Shown here: positions 26,954 to 36,164 of the stretch, piece after piece
How the letters are laid out: the number at the start of each line of letters is the position of its first letter
How positions within the stretch are numbered: the first letter of the stretch is position 1
NCBI GenBank assembly: GCA_007119175.1
Contig: SKQC01000091.1
Location: 1-45,802, forward strand
Source of the DNA: Myxococcales bacterium
GTDB lineage: Bacteria; Myxococcota_A; Bradymonadia; Bradymonadales; Bradymonadaceae
Direction: 5' to 3'
DNA: 45,802 bases
The notes under the pieces: generated by a model
What the model saw: only the letters and a program-made list of their open reading frames with translations
Databases searched by the model: none
What the model was told of the DNA's origin: nothing
Position numbers and translations under genes: made by a program

Positions 26954-28363
26954 TTAGTCGGCCTGGCCGCCGTCGGTGATCTCCCAGCCGTGGTCGCCGA
27001 TCAGCGACTGACGTGCGTTGGCGGCGTCACCGGCCGAGTATTGGGAGTCGCCACCGTCGAATCCCACGTCGTCTTGAACCTCCTGTGATGCCCAGCCGGT
27101 GAGGAGGGCGTCGTAGTTGGAGGTCGACAGTGCGTTATCAGAGAACATCCGATCCATGTCGGTGGCAGTAGTGACGTCCCAGCCGCCGATATCCTGATCA
27201 AATGCGGTGGCGCCGTCGAACATCCAGCGCATATCGACGACTGACGAGGTGTCCCAGTCGCTGATATCCTGGTTGAAACTGGTGGCATTGCTAAACATGG
27301 CCTGCAGGTTGGTTGCCGAGGAGATATCCCAGTCGCCGATATCCTGGTTGAAGCTCGATGCCTCATTGAACATCGAGCCGAAGTGAAGCACCGACGATGT
27401 ATCCCAGCCGCTTATATCCTGATTAAAGCTCTCGGCAGCGCTGAACATCCCCAGCATGTCGATGACCGACGATGTATCCCAGCCGCTTAAATCGTGATTA
27501 AAATGCTCGGTGCCCAGAAATAAATGGGCCATATCGGTGACGTTTGAGACATCCCAATTGCCGATATCCTGGTTGAAATTCGTGGCCCGCTCGAATGTGC
27601 CGAACATCATAGTGACGTTGGAGACGTCCCAGCCGCTCAGGTCGTTATTGAAGTTGGTGGCGTCGGCGAAGACCCGAGTCATGTCGGTGATATTCGAGAC
27701 GTCCCAGTCGTTGATACCGGGCACGGTGGTGATACTTTCGCAGTAGCGAAACGCCTCGGTGAGATTCGTGGTGCCCGTCAGGTCGAGGGGATCGGAGGCG
27801 GTTATCTCGAGATTGATGGCGTTCAGGAAGTAGCCGCCGGAATTTCCGAGGCGCAGATCTCCCCACTGCTGGATCTCGTCTATTTTTATGGCGTTGAAGT
27901 AGTTGTCGAAGCGCCACCCCTCTATTTGACCGTCGATAATGACCCGGTAGCTGCCGGGAGCAGAATAGGTATGTGTCACATCGGCCTGGTCCCAGGCTGT
28001 AATATCGTGCTGGGTGTTGTCGCCCCAGTACACGGTAAAGTCATAATTACCGGATTCCTCAAGGGGCAACCGGATCTGATTTGGGTCCTCCGCATCGTCA
28101 TCGCTGACCGTCCAATGGGAGACGAATGCGCCTTCGCCCATGCAGATATTGCCGGCACATAATAGACTGTCGCAGTCCTCATCGACCTGGCAGGACTCGC
28201 CGTGGTTGCCGTTATTGTTGTCGTTATTGGTGCCGTTGCCTCCGCCATTCGGACTGGTGCCGTTGGTGGAGCTTCCACAGGCCGCGAGGCTCATGCCGAG
28301 GCAAAATAGAATTGAGACACAGAGATACACGGCGAGTCGGGACAACGGACGATTGAAGATCAT
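26954..28363 (-). CDS. BspA-like (DUF285) repeat lipoprotein
   Basis: 469 aa. The signal peptide has the lipobox SLAAC, followed by an Asn/Gly-rich linker ([13 protein letters not shown]) and a small Cys motif ([17 protein letters not shown]). The middle region begins with a bacterial-style beta domain ([32 protein letters not shown]-like). It is followed by eight consecutive units of 25 residues, consensus SFNQDIS-WDTSSV-DM--MF--AT, the Mycoplasma/BspA DUF285 signature. The end holds a [18 protein letters not shown] capping region. Such repeats form surface-exposed beta-helices used in adhesion. The start has a GAGAGG site. It is divergent from the DUF5335-like gene. Confidence 0.92.
   Translation of the reverse strand: MIFNRPLSRLAVYLCVSILFCLGMSLAACGSSTNGTSPNGGGNGTNNDNNNGNHGESCQVDEDCDSLLCAGNICMGEGAFVSHWTVSDDDAEDPNQIRLPLEESGNYDFTVYWGDNTQHDITAWDQADVTHTYSAPGSYRVIIDGQIEGWRFDNYFNAIKIDEIQQWGDLRLGNSGGYFLNAINLEITASDPLDLTGTTNLTEAFRYCESITTVPGINDWDVSNITDMTRVFADATNFNNDLSGWDVSNVTMMFGTFERATNFNQDIGNWDVSNVTDMAHLFLGTEHFNHDLSGWDTSSVIDMLGMFSAAESFNQDISGWDTSSVLHFGSMFNEASSFNQDIGDWDISSATNLQAMFSNATSFNQDISDWDTSSVVDMRWMFDGATAFDQDIGGWDVTTATDMDRMFSDNALSTSNYDALLTGWASQEVQDDVGFDGGDSQYSAGDAANARQSLIGDHGWEITDGGQAD
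27131..27720 (-). repeat. Eight 75-nt (25-aa) BspA-type repeats
   Basis: Eight in-frame units share the protein core FNQDIS-WD-SSV and repeat every 75 nt. Units differ at many third positions and in the variable loop, so they are not very recent copies, but unequal exchange could still change copy number. Confidence 0.85.
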
Positions 28364-28597
28364 AACGCCTCTCGGGTCAGTAGGCTGCAGGCATTGAGTG
28401 GCACTACAATTTGATACGACGGTTTATGGAGGTCTGGCAAGGAAACTGCTTCAGATAGGAGCGAGATAGCTGCCAGGACAGGGCTGTCAAACTCGTTGAT
28501 GACGAGAGTGGAAGAGCAATTGCCTTGGGGAGATTGTCGGCGCGTCTAACTTCGGCTCACGAGCAGGTGACAATTCATCGACACAAAAGGTGCAGCG

Positions 28598-28933
28598 ATG
28601 CCGACCCGGAGAATCGAAAAAAGCCAGTGGCAGCCCTATTTCGACGCCGTCAGCCGAGAGCTTCCGGCGGCCCATGTAGACGTGGAGATCGACACTCCCG
28701 AGCTGGGCGCCCAACCCGAAATGTCGCATATTCGCCTCGATGGGCTCTCCTACGATCCAAGAGATGACGCCTTTTCCATCGTTACCGAAAAGATTGAACA
28801 TCGCATCGCCGCTCCGCGTCAGATTTCGGTGCGCGAGGACGAAACATCGCTGACGGCCGTCGAAGTCATCGACGCCGATGAGAAAAAACACGTCGCCCGG
28901 CTGACGGAGGCCTTGAAATTGCCGGAAGAATGA
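28598..28933 (+). CDS. DUF5335-like small protein
   Basis: 111 aa, soluble, no signal peptide. The pattern EKSQWQPYFDAVSRELP, then HIRLDGLSYDPRDDAFSIVT, then IEHRIAAPRQISV matches the DUF5335 profile I remember (a tryptophan-anchored helix, a strand with L-GisYd, then hI.dP..v). Function is not known for this family, and no catalytic motif is visible. The gene is preceded by AAAGGTG. It lies between the BspA-like lipoprotein (divergent) and the histidine operon promoter, from which it is separated by 140 nt, so it is probably not part of that operon. Confidence 0.7.
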   Translation: MPTRRIEKSQWQPYFDAVSRELPAAHVDVEIDTPELGAQPEMSHIRLDGLSYDPRDDAFSIVTEKIEHRIAAPRQISVREDETSLTAVEVIDADEKKHVARLTEALKLPEE

Positions 28934-28975
28934 CATCGTCCGGCGGGGGGATTGCGAACTCATCGCATTGTGCAG

Positions 28976-29005
28976 TTGATCGGGTTCATCGACTGAACGT
29001 ATACC
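28976..29005 (+). promoter_or_regulatory. Candidate histidine operon promoter with dyad
   Basis: TTGATC (28976-28981), 18 nt, then TATACC (29000-29005), about 70 nt before hisG. A palindrome GTTCA-tcgac-TGAAC (28984-28998) sits between the two boxes, a position typical of an operator. A second dyad CCGGCC / GGCCGG (29025-29030, 29044-29049) in the leader could form a hairpin. No leader peptide rich in His codons was seen, so classical attenuation is not supported. Confidence 0.35.
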
Positions 29006-29073
29006 TGTTGGGCGTCAATAAAAGCCGGCCAATCGGTTTTCGAGGCCGGTGTCACAGTCGATGAGGATATTGA

Positions 29074-29940
29074 ATGAGTAAGCTTACACCCCTGCGCCTC
29101 GGGTTGCCGAAGGGGCGCATGCAGCCGGGCGTTATGAAATTGTTGGCCGACGCCGGCATCGAGATCCAGGTCGGAAGCCGCAACTATCGCCCCGTGGTGT
29201 CGATGGAGGGCATCGAGGCGAAGCTTTTGAAACCGCAGAATATCGTGGAGATGCTCCATGCCGGCTCCCGCGAGATCGGATTTGCCGGTGCCGACTGGGT
29301 TGCGGAGATGGACGTGGAGTTGGTGGAGCTCTTTGATACCGGCCTCGATCCGGTGCGCCTGGTGGCGGCGGCGCCGGAGGAGACGGTCTCCGACGGTAAA
29401 TTGCCGGAGGGTCCAATGGTGGTGGCCTCCGAGTATGAGACGCTCACCAGGGACTGGATTGAAGACAAGGGGCTGGATGCTACCTTTGTGCATTCCTACG
29501 GGGCCACCGAGGTCTTCCCGCCGGAGGACGCCGACTGCATCGTCGACAATACGGCGACCGGTTCGACGCTGCGGGCAAATGATCTTGCTATCGTCGATAG
29601 TTTGATGACCTCTTCGACCCGTCTATATGCCCACCCGGGAGTCATGGAGGACGCCGGCAAAAAGGCCATCATCGACCGACTGCTTCTTTTATTGGAGTCC
29701 GTGCTGGCAGCTCGCCGCAGGGTCATGCTCGAGGTCAACGTAGATCAGGAGAACCTCGATGAAGTCATCGATTATGTGCCCTGTATGCGCGAGCCGACGA
29801 TCTCACCGCTTCGCGGCGACGCAGGATTTGCAGTCAAAGCGGCGGTTCCGCGCGAGGATCTGACGGCCATTATCCCCGGCTTAAAACGCCGGGGCGGCAC
29901 GGATATCGTGGTCAGCGAACTTGCCCAGATCATTCCCTGA
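29074..29940 (+). CDS. hisG: ATP phosphoribosyltransferase, long form
   Basis: 288 aa. First enzyme of histidine synthesis: condenses ATP and PRPP. It has LRLGLPKGRM at the N-terminus, EIGFAGADW, and the PRPP-binding region DNTATGSTLRANDLAIVD. The C-terminal ~75 residues (from LEVNVDQENLDEVIDY to the end) are the HisG_C regulatory domain that binds histidine in long-form, HisZ-independent enzymes. The start ATG 29074 follows GAGGA (29063-29067). It is the first gene of the operon and the next gene starts 9 nt after its stop. It is probably feedback-inhibited by histidine, as is usual for this form. Confidence 0.97.
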   Translation: MSKLTPLRLGLPKGRMQPGVMKLLADAGIEIQVGSRNYRPVVSMEGIEAKLLKPQNIVEMLHAGSREIGFAGADWVAEMDVELVELFDTGLDPVRLVAAAPEETVSDGKLPEGPMVVASEYETLTRDWIEDKGLDATFVHSYGATEVFPPEDADCIVDNTATGSTLRANDLAIVDSLMTSSTRLYAHPGVMEDAGKKAIIDRLLLLLESVLAARRRVMLEVNVDQENLDEVIDYVPCMREPTISPLRGDAGFAVKAAVPREDLTAIIPGLKRRGGTDIVVSELAQIIP

Positions 29941-29949
29941 GGAACGGCG

Positions 29950-31668
29950 ATGTCCAACGAAGTGACCGCCGTAGAGATTGTCGGCCGCAGTCGCCCCTAT
30001 CGGGTGCCGCGGGCGCCGACACCGATCGATTTATATCTGGACGGAAACGAGGGAGCCTCGCCCTCCGATGCGGTTTTAGATGCGCTCTCGGGTCTCGATG
30101 CCGAGGCCCTTCGCCGCTATCCGAGCACGGCGGAGCTGGAGGCGATCCTGGCGGCAAACGTCGGGGTCGAACCATCTCAGCTCATCGTCACCGCCGGAGC
30201 CGACGACGCCATCGACCGAATCTGTCGAGCAGTGCTCGGCCCGGGGCGCAACGCTGTGATTCCCGTTCCCACCTTCGAGATGGTCCCGCGATTTGCCGAG
30301 ATGACCGGCGCCGAGGTGCGTCGAGTTCCCGGAGGTCAGTCGGTATTTCCGGTGGATGAGGTCCTCGATTCGGTCGACGACGATACGGCGTTGATCGTGG
30401 CTATTAGTCCCAATAATCCCACAGGGGTGGTGGCATCGCCAGACGAGCTCCACAGGCTCGCCACGAATTGTCCGGGGAGCCTTTTACTGGTCGACCACGC
30501 CTATGTGGAATTTGCCGACGACGATATGACCGAGCAGGCCGTGGACTATCCGAATATGGTGGTCACCCGGACCCTGTCGAAAGCGTGGGGGCTCGCCGGT
30601 CTGCGCGTGGGATATGCCGTGGCACAAGAGCCGATCATCAAGTGGCTTAAGACGGCGGGCAATCCCTATCCGGTCTCAAAACCGTCGCTTCTACTCGCCG
30701 AAAGATGGCTCGATGTGGGCGAGCAGGCGGTGAGTAAATTCATCGATCGCATCGTCGAGGAACGCCGTTATTTGCAAGGGGTATTGAGCGAGGTGGGGGC
30801 TTCACCGATGCCGTCGCAGGCCAATTTTGTATTCGCCCGGGTCGGCGACGGCTTGTGGTGGCGTGATGCGCTGGCAGGCCAGGGGATTGGCGTGCGGGCC
30901 TTTCCGGAGCGAGCGGGGTTGCAAGACGCCGTGCGCATCGCATGTCCCGGCTCCGACGAGAATCTACGCCGGGTTGAGAGGGCGGTCCGTACGGTGGCCA
31001 CGCCGGAGGCGCTATTATTCGATCTCGATGGTGTCTTCGCCGACGTCTCGCAATCCTATCGCCAGGCAGTTATCGGAACGGCGGGCACCTATGGCGTCCA
31101 GGTCACAGAGGAGCAGATCTCGGCAGCGAAAGCCCGGGGAAATGCCAATAACGACTGGCGTGTCACCCGGGAATTGCTCGCCGATCACGGCGTGAGCACG
31201 GAGCTCGACGAGGTGACCGAGCGTTTCGAAAAGTTATATCAGGGGACAGACGAGGAGCCCGGCTTGTGGGCTGAGGAAGAATTGCTCGTCGACCTCGATT
31301 TTTTCGAAAAGCTCGCCGATCTGGGATTGCCGATGGGCGTCGTCACCGGTCGGCCCAGGCGCGATGCTGAACGCTTTTTGGAGCACTGGAAAATAGGCGA
31401 TTATTTCGACGCTCTGGTCTGTATGGAGGATGCTCCAATCAAGCCCGATCCGGCACCGGTTCGCCTGGCGATGCAGCGACTCGGCATTGAGCGCGCCTGG
31501 TTCGTCGGCGATACGCCCGATGATATGCGCGCCGGTCGCGCTGCCCGGGTGTTGCCGCTGGGAATCGTGGCCCCGGAGGAGGACGAACGCCGCATGAAGA
31601 GTGCACTGTTGAGCGCCGGTGGGGGCCGCGTATTGGAGAGTCTTGAGGAGCTATTCGAGGTGTTATGA
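29950..31668 (+). CDS. hisC: Histidinol-phosphate aminotransferase fused to a HAD phosphatase
   Basis: 572 aa in two parts. Residues 1-350 are HisC: PLP-aminotransferase fold with SPNNPTGVV and the Schiff-base lysine in TRTLSKAWGLAGLRVG (Lys211). Residues 352-572 are a haloacid-dehalogenase phosphatase of subfamily IA: motif I LFDLDGVFAD (nucleophile Asp about 358, Asp 360), motif II VVTGRPR, motif III KPDPAPVR and motif IV WFVGDTPDDM. HisC makes histidinol phosphate, whose phosphate must next be removed. hisB here is dehydratase-only, so the attached HAD domain is the natural candidate for that step; this is inference. Similar HAD domains (TIGR01548-like) occur near histidine genes elsewhere. 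The stop overlaps hisB by 4 nt. Confidence 0.93.
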   Translation: MSNEVTAVEIVGRSRPYRVPRAPTPIDLYLDGNEGASPSDAVLDALSGLDAEALRRYPSTAELEAILAANVGVEPSQLIVTAGADDAIDRICRAVLGPGRNAVIPVPTFEMVPRFAEMTGAEVRRVPGGQSVFPVDEVLDSVDDDTALIVAISPNNPTGVVASPDELHRLATNCPGSLLLVDHAYVEFADDDMTEQAVDYPNMVVTRTLSKAWGLAGLRVGYAVAQEPIIKWLKTAGNPYPVSKPSLLLAERWLDVGEQAVSKFIDRIVEERRYLQGVLSEVGASPMPSQANFVFARVGDGLWWRDALAGQGIGVRAFPERAGLQDAVRIACPGSDENLRRVERAVRTVATPEALLFDLDGVFADVSQSYRQAVIGTAGTYGVQVTEEQISAAKARGNANNDWRVTRELLADHGVSTELDEVTERFEKLYQGTDEEPGLWAEEELLVDLDFFEKLADLGLPMGVVTGRPRRDAERFLEHWKIGDYFDALVCMEDAPIKPDPAPVRLAMQRLGIERAWFVGDTPDDMRAGRAARVLPLGIVAPEEDERRMKSALLSAGGGRVLESLEELFEVL

Positions 31669-32255
31669 TGAGTGAACGAAGTGCTGTAATTTCGCGAAAT
31701 ACCTCGGAGACAGACATCGAGTTGGAACTCGACCTCGATGGCCGAGGTGAGGTCGATGTGGCGACGGGGCTCGGGTTTTTCGATCATATGCTCGACGCCC
31801 TCGGGCGGCATGCCCGATTCGATTTGCGGCTTCGCTGCGACGGCGACCTGGAGGTCGATGACCACCACACCGTCGAGGATTGCGCGATCGCGCTGGGAAG
31901 TGCCATCGACGAGACATTGGGAGAGCGGCGCGGAATCGCCCGTTTCGGCTACGCCTATGCGCCACTGGACGAGGCCTTGGCCCGGGTGGTGGTCGACCTG
32001 TCGGGACGGCCGGCCTCGGTCGTCGATCTCGGGCTTCGCCGCGAGATGATCGGCGAGGTCGCCTGTGAAAATCTTCATCACGTCTTCGTCACGCTCGCCA
32101 ATCGCGCCCGGGCGGCCATTCACGTCGATGTGTTGCGCGGCGACAACGATCATCACCGAGCGGAGGCGGCGTTTAAGGCGCTGGCCCTGGCGCTTCGCCA
32201 GGCGGTGGAACGCGACGGAACAGAAGCCGTGCCGAGTACGAAGGGAGTACTATGA
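31665..32255 (+). CDS. hisB: Imidazoleglycerol-phosphate dehydratase
   Basis: 196 aa, monofunctional dehydratase without the N-terminal phosphatase of the E. coli HisB. It contains both metal-binding repeats, VDDHHTVED and the C-terminal [21 protein letters not shown], and the glycine-rich [20 protein letters not shown] segment. It removes water from imidazoleglycerol phosphate to give imidazole acetol phosphate, the HisC substrate. The ATG overlaps the hisC stop (ATGA, 31665-31668) and its own stop overlaps the hisHF start, consistent with translational coupling. Confidence 0.97.
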   Translation: MMSERSAVISRNTSETDIELELDLDGRGEVDVATGLGFFDHMLDALGRHARFDLRLRCDGDLEVDDHHTVEDCAIALGSAIDETLGERRGIARFGYAYAPLDEALARVVVDLSGRPASVVDLGLRREMIGEVACENLHHVFVTLANRARAAIHVDVLRGDNDHHRAEAAFKALALALRQAVERDGTEAVPSTKGVL

Positions 32256-33628
32256 GTGAGCGTCCGGAAGTGGCGATCTTGAATACGGGAGTGGCCAATA
32301 TCGCGTCGGTGCGCGCCGGATTAAACCGAGCCGGGGCGAGCACTCGATTTGTAGAAGATGCGGCCGACGTGGTCGACGCAGAATATCTTTTATTTCCCGG
32401 CGTCGGCGCCTTCGGCGCGGGAATGAAGAGACTCGAGGAAGCGGGCTACGCCGACGCGCTTCGCCAGCGCTTCGATGACGACCGGCCGACGATGGCGATC
32501 TGTCTCGGCCTGCAATTGCTATTCGAGGGAAGCGCGGAGAGTCCTGGCGTCGACGGGCTGGGCCTGGTCGACGGTCAGATCGAGCGCTTTCCCGACACCG
32601 TGGGAGTACCCCAATTCGGCTGGAATTATGTCGATGCCCGCACGTCGACTCGTTATTTGACCTCGGGGCACGCCTATTTCGCCAATTCCTATGCGGCGAT
32701 GGACGTTCCCGACGGCTGGCAAGCGGCGATGGCGCGCCACGGCGTCGAATTTGTGGCCGCCATGGAGCGAGGCCAGTGGCTGGCCTGCCAATTTCACCCG
32801 GAGATCTCCGGAGGCTGGGGGCAGGCCATTTTTGAACGATGGCTTCGCGGCCCGCGCACCACCGGCGCCGGCAGGGTGACCCGCCGGATCATTCCCTGCC
32901 TCGATGTCCGCGACGGCCGCGTCGTCAAAGGCGTCCAATTTTCCGGGCTGCGCGACGCCGGCTCGCCGGTGGAACTCGCCGACTCCTACCAGCTTCAGGG
33001 AGCCGACGAATTGGTGGTCCTCGACGTATCGGCGACGCCCAAGGGACGGGCCCATCAGGTCGAGACCATCGAGGCGATTCGCTCCGTGCTGTCGATTCCG
33101 CTCACCGTGGGCGGCGGCGTCAGAAGCGTCGACGATGCGGGTCGGCTCCTCAACGCCGGCGCCGACAAAGTGGGCGTCAATACGGCGGCTGCCGATCGGC
33201 CCGAGATTCTCACGGAGCTCGCCGAGCAATTCGGAAGCCAGTGTACCGTCGTCTCTATCGATGCTCGTGGCGATGGTGATGGAAGCTGGGAAGTAGTGAT
33301 TCGCTCCGGCAAAGAAAAAACGGGACTCGACGCAGTCGAATGGGCACAAAAAGCCGCAGAACTGGGCGCCGGCGAGATATTATTGACCAGTTGGGATCGC
33401 GACGGAACGCGCTCCGGCTATGATTTACAACTCTTGGAGGCCATTTCGAACGCCGTGGACGTGCCGGTCATCGCCTCCGGTGGAGCGGCAAATGTGGGAC
33501 ATCTGGTAGATGCTTTCGACGCCGGTGCAGATGCCGTTTTGGCGGCTTCTATCTTTCACGACGGGGAGGTCGAAGTGGGCGAATTAAAAGACGACCTCGC
33601 AGAGGCGGGCGTGGAGGTGCGGCGATGA
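32252..33628 (+). CDS. hisHF: HisH-HisF fusion (imidazole glycerol phosphate synthase)
   Basis: 458 aa. Residues 1-203 are the HisH class I glutaminase: [11 protein letters not shown] oxyanion region, AICLGLQ nucleophile (Cys84) and CQFHPEISG (His182, Glu184). Residues 210-458 are the HisF (beta/alpha)8 cyclase: [15 protein letters not shown] with Asp218, the second Asp in VVSIDA (about 337), VGGGVRS, and SGGAANVGH with the phosphate-binding loops. The normally separate subunits are joined in one chain, an order known in the eukaryotic HIS7 type but uncommon in bacteria. The enzyme uses glutamine and PRFAR to make IGP and AICAR. Both active sites look intact. 4-nt overlaps join it to both neighbours. 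Confidence 0.97.
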   Translation: MSERPEVAILNTGVANIASVRAGLNRAGASTRFVEDAADVVDAEYLLFPGVGAFGAGMKRLEEAGYADALRQRFDDDRPTMAICLGLQLLFEGSAESPGVDGLGLVDGQIERFPDTVGVPQFGWNYVDARTSTRYLTSGHAYFANSYAAMDVPDGWQAAMARHGVEFVAAMERGQWLACQFHPEISGGWGQAIFERWLRGPRTTGAGRVTRRIIPCLDVRDGRVVKGVQFSGLRDAGSPVELADSYQLQGADELVVLDVSATPKGRAHQVETIEAIRSVLSIPLTVGGGVRSVDDAGRLLNAGADKVGVNTAAADRPEILTELAEQFGSQCTVVSIDARGDGDGSWEVVIRSGKEKTGLDAVEWAQKAAELGAGEILLTSWDRDGTRSGYDLQLLEAISNAVDVPVIASGGAANVGHLVDAFDAGADAVLAASIFHDGEVEVGELKDDLAEAGVEVRR

Positions 33629-34887
33629 TCGTTCCATCGATTGATTTGATGTCGGGCAACGCCGTGCAACTTATCGGCGGCAAGAAAAAGGAGCTCGACG
33701 CCGGCGATCCACGACCGCTCGCCGAGAAATTTCGCATCGCCGGAGAGATCGCCGTCATCGACCTCGACGCGGCGCTGGGCGAGGGCTCGAATGCCTCGGT
33801 GGTCCGCGAATTATGTGAAAAGGCGCCCTGTCGCGTCGGCGGTGGAATTCGCGATGTGGAGACGGCGCGAAATTGGCTCGATGCGGGCGCCCAGAAGGTG
33901 ATCATTGGCACGGCGGCTCGCCCGGAGCTATTGCGCGAGCTTCCGCGCCACAGGGTGATTGCGGCGCTCGATGCCGTCGATGGCGAGGTCGTCGTCGAGG
34001 GTTGGACCTCGGCAACTGGTCGCCACATTCTGGAGCGAATCGATGAGCTCCGGCCCTATGTGGGCGGATTTTTGGTGACCTTCGTCGAGCGCGAGGGGCG
34101 GCTGGGCGGAACCGATGAAAAGCTCGCCCGAGAGGTCATAGAGCGAGCCGGAGACGCACAGGTCACCATCGCCGGTGGTGTGACCACGGCGGCCGAAATC
34201 GGCACACTCGATAGATTGGGGGCCGACGCGCAGGTGGGAATGGCGCTGTACAAAGGGATTATGGACCTCGGGGACGCCATCGCCGCGCCGATGAAAAGCG
34301 ATCGCGACGACGGTCTATGGCCAACCGTGGTCTGCGATGAGCGAGGCATGGCTCTGGGGCTGGTTTATTCCAATGCAGAAAGTGTCCGCGAGGCGGTGAA
34401 AACACGGCGCGGCGTCTATCATTCACGGCGCCGCGGCCTGTGGAAAAAGGGCGAGACATCGGGGGCGATTCAGACATTGCTGGCCATCGATCTGGACTGC
34501 GATCGCGACGCGATGCGCTTTACGGTTCGCCAGCACGGCCACGGGTTTTGCCACCATGAAACGAGGACCTGTTGGGGCAACGACCGGGGATTGGGTCGTC
34601 TGGAGAGGCGGCTTCGCGACAGGCTCGAGGACGCTCCCGATGGCTCCTATACACGGCGGCTGCTGGATGAGCCGCGGCTCCTTTCGGCAAAGCTCAGCGA
34701 GGAGGCCACAGAGCTTGCCGAGGCCGACGGTGTGGACGATGTCGTCTGGGAGAGCGCCGACCTGCTGTATTTTGCGCTGGTTGCCATGATTCGAGGTGGC
34801 GCAAGCCTCGCCGAAGTGGAAGCCGAGCTTGAGCGACGGGCACTGAAAGTCACGCGCCGATCTGAAGATTCGAAGGAGAAGAAATGA
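33625..34887 (+). CDS. hisAIE: HisA-HisI-HisE trifunctional fusion
   Basis: 420 aa. Residues 1-225 are HisA, a ProFAR isomerase barrel with the catalytic Asp pair (Asp7 in SIDLM, Asp116 in AALDAV) and [10 protein letters not shown]. Residues about 228-325 are HisI cyclohydrolase: [17 protein letters not shown], the metal motif DCDRD (Cys292) and the zinc ligands C309 and C316 in CHHETRTC, with the usual spacing. Residues 333-412 are HisE pyrophosphohydrolase: [22 protein letters not shown] and [13 protein letters not shown]. The three catalyse consecutive steps (PR-ATP to PR-AMP, ProFAR, PRFAR), in the order E, I, A. HisI-HisE fusions are common; the HisA addition is much rarer. Overlaps hisHF and hisD by 4 nt each. 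Confidence 0.95.
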   Translation: MIVPSIDLMSGNAVQLIGGKKKELDAGDPRPLAEKFRIAGEIAVIDLDAALGEGSNASVVRELCEKAPCRVGGGIRDVETARNWLDAGAQKVIIGTAARPELLRELPRHRVIAALDAVDGEVVVEGWTSATGRHILERIDELRPYVGGFLVTFVEREGRLGGTDEKLAREVIERAGDAQVTIAGGVTTAAEIGTLDRLGADAQVGMALYKGIMDLGDAIAAPMKSDRDDGLWPTVVCDERGMALGLVYSNAESVREAVKTRRGVYHSRRRGLWKKGETSGAIQTLLAIDLDCDRDAMRFTVRQHGHGFCHHETRTCWGNDRGLGRLERRLRDRLEDAPDGSYTRRLLDEPRLLSAKLSEEATELAEADGVDDVVWESADLLYFALVAMIRGGASLAEVEAELERRALKVTRRSEDSKEKK

Positions 34888-36155
34888 GTCGCCATTTACG
34901 GATCGTAAATGCGGAAGACGTCCCCAGCTTTCGGCGTCAACCAGTCGACAAAACGACACTTCAGGAGGCGGGAGCTATCGTCGACGACGTCCGAGAAAGG
35001 GGCGCCGATGCGGTGCAAGAGCATAGTGCACGGCTCGGCGATCTGGCGCCCGGTGAGCCGTTGATCATCGATCGGGAGGAGCTCGATGAAGCATTGGAGT
35101 CGCTCGACGAGGCGCGCCGAGACGTGCTGGAGCGCACGGCGGAGCGAATCTCTCATTTTGCGCGAAGCCAGCGGGCGAGTTTGTTGGAGATGGAGTTGCC
35201 GATACCGGGGGGAGTGGCCGGGCATCGGGTTATCGCCGTAGAGCGCGCCGGATGTTATGCGCCGGGCGGCCGATTCCCGCTTCCCTCGTCGGTGCTGATG
35301 ACGGCGCTGACCGCACAGGCCGCCGGCGTTCGCGATGTCTGGGTCGCCTCGCCGACACCGACGGTGGAAACCCTGGCGGCCGCTGCGATCGCTGACGTCG
35401 ATGGAGTACTCCAGGTCGGTGGCGCACAGGCCATCGCCGCTCTGGCCTTTGGAATTGAGGGCGTGCCGGCATGTGACGCTGTCGTCGGACCGGGCAATCG
35501 CTGGGTGACGGCGGCCAAACAATTGATCAGCGGTTTTGTGCGCATCGATATGCTGGCCGGGCCCTCGGAGCTGGTCGTATTCGCCGATGAATCCAGCGAT
35601 CCGACGGTGGTCGCAGCCGATCTGCTCGCGCAGGCCGAACACGACGTGGACGCGCTGCCAATTCTGGTGACCACCGCAAGAGTGCTGATAAAGGAGGTCG
35701 ATCGTGAGCTCGACCGTCAACTCGCCGACCTGCCGACGGCGACTACGGCCCGGGCCGCGCTGGAGAATGGATTCGCAGTGGTCGTCGAGGATCTCAACGC
35801 CGGAATCGAGGTCTGTAATCGACTGGCCCCCGAACATCTCGAGGTATTGACGAAAAATGCCGCCGAGGTTGGGACAAAGATGCGAAATTACGGTGGTCTC
35901 TTTGTCGGCCAGTACGCCGCAGAGGTGCTCGGCGACTACGGCGCGGGCCCAAATCACACGCTTCCCACCGGCGGGACGGCGCGCTCGCAAAGTGGGCTCT
36001 CAGTATTTGATTTTCTGAAGGTCGCCACCTGGATGCGAATTGACGACGTGAAAGGAGCATCTCCACTCGTTGAAGACGCTGTCGCGCTGGGCAAAATGGA
36101 GGGCCTCAAGGCGCACGCTCGCAGCGCGGCGCTGCGCCGTGTCGATGAAGAATAA
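34884..36155 (+). CDS. hisD: Histidinol dehydrogenase
   Basis: 423 aa, family length. It performs the last two oxidations, histidinol to histidine, with NAD+ and a catalytic Zn. Recognised motifs are [55 protein letters not shown] (zinc ligands Gln and His), APEHLEV and [25 protein letters not shown]. Start ATG overlaps the hisAIE stop. It is last in the operon, and no clear terminator separates it from purH, whose stop lies 9 nt away on the opposite strand. Confidence 0.97.
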   Translation: MSRHLRIVNAEDVPSFRRQPVDKTTLQEAGAIVDDVRERGADAVQEHSARLGDLAPGEPLIIDREELDEALESLDEARRDVLERTAERISHFARSQRASLLEMELPIPGGVAGHRVIAVERAGCYAPGGRFPLPSSVLMTALTAQAAGVRDVWVASPTPTVETLAAAAIADVDGVLQVGGAQAIAALAFGIEGVPACDAVVGPGNRWVTAAKQLISGFVRIDMLAGPSELVVFADESSDPTVVAADLLAQAEHDVDALPILVTTARVLIKEVDRELDRQLADLPTATTARAALENGFAVVVEDLNAGIEVCNRLAPEHLEVLTKNAAEVGTKMRNYGGLFVGQYAAEVLGDYGAGPNHTLPTGGTARSQSGLSVFDFLKVATWMRIDDVKGASPLVEDAVALGKMEGLKAHARSAALRRVDEE

Positions 36156-36164
36156 CGACAATGC

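Noticed and set aside
29006-29073. Histidine attenuator with a His-codon leader peptide
   Set aside because: No short frame with a His run and no terminator stem followed by T; only a small GC dyad.
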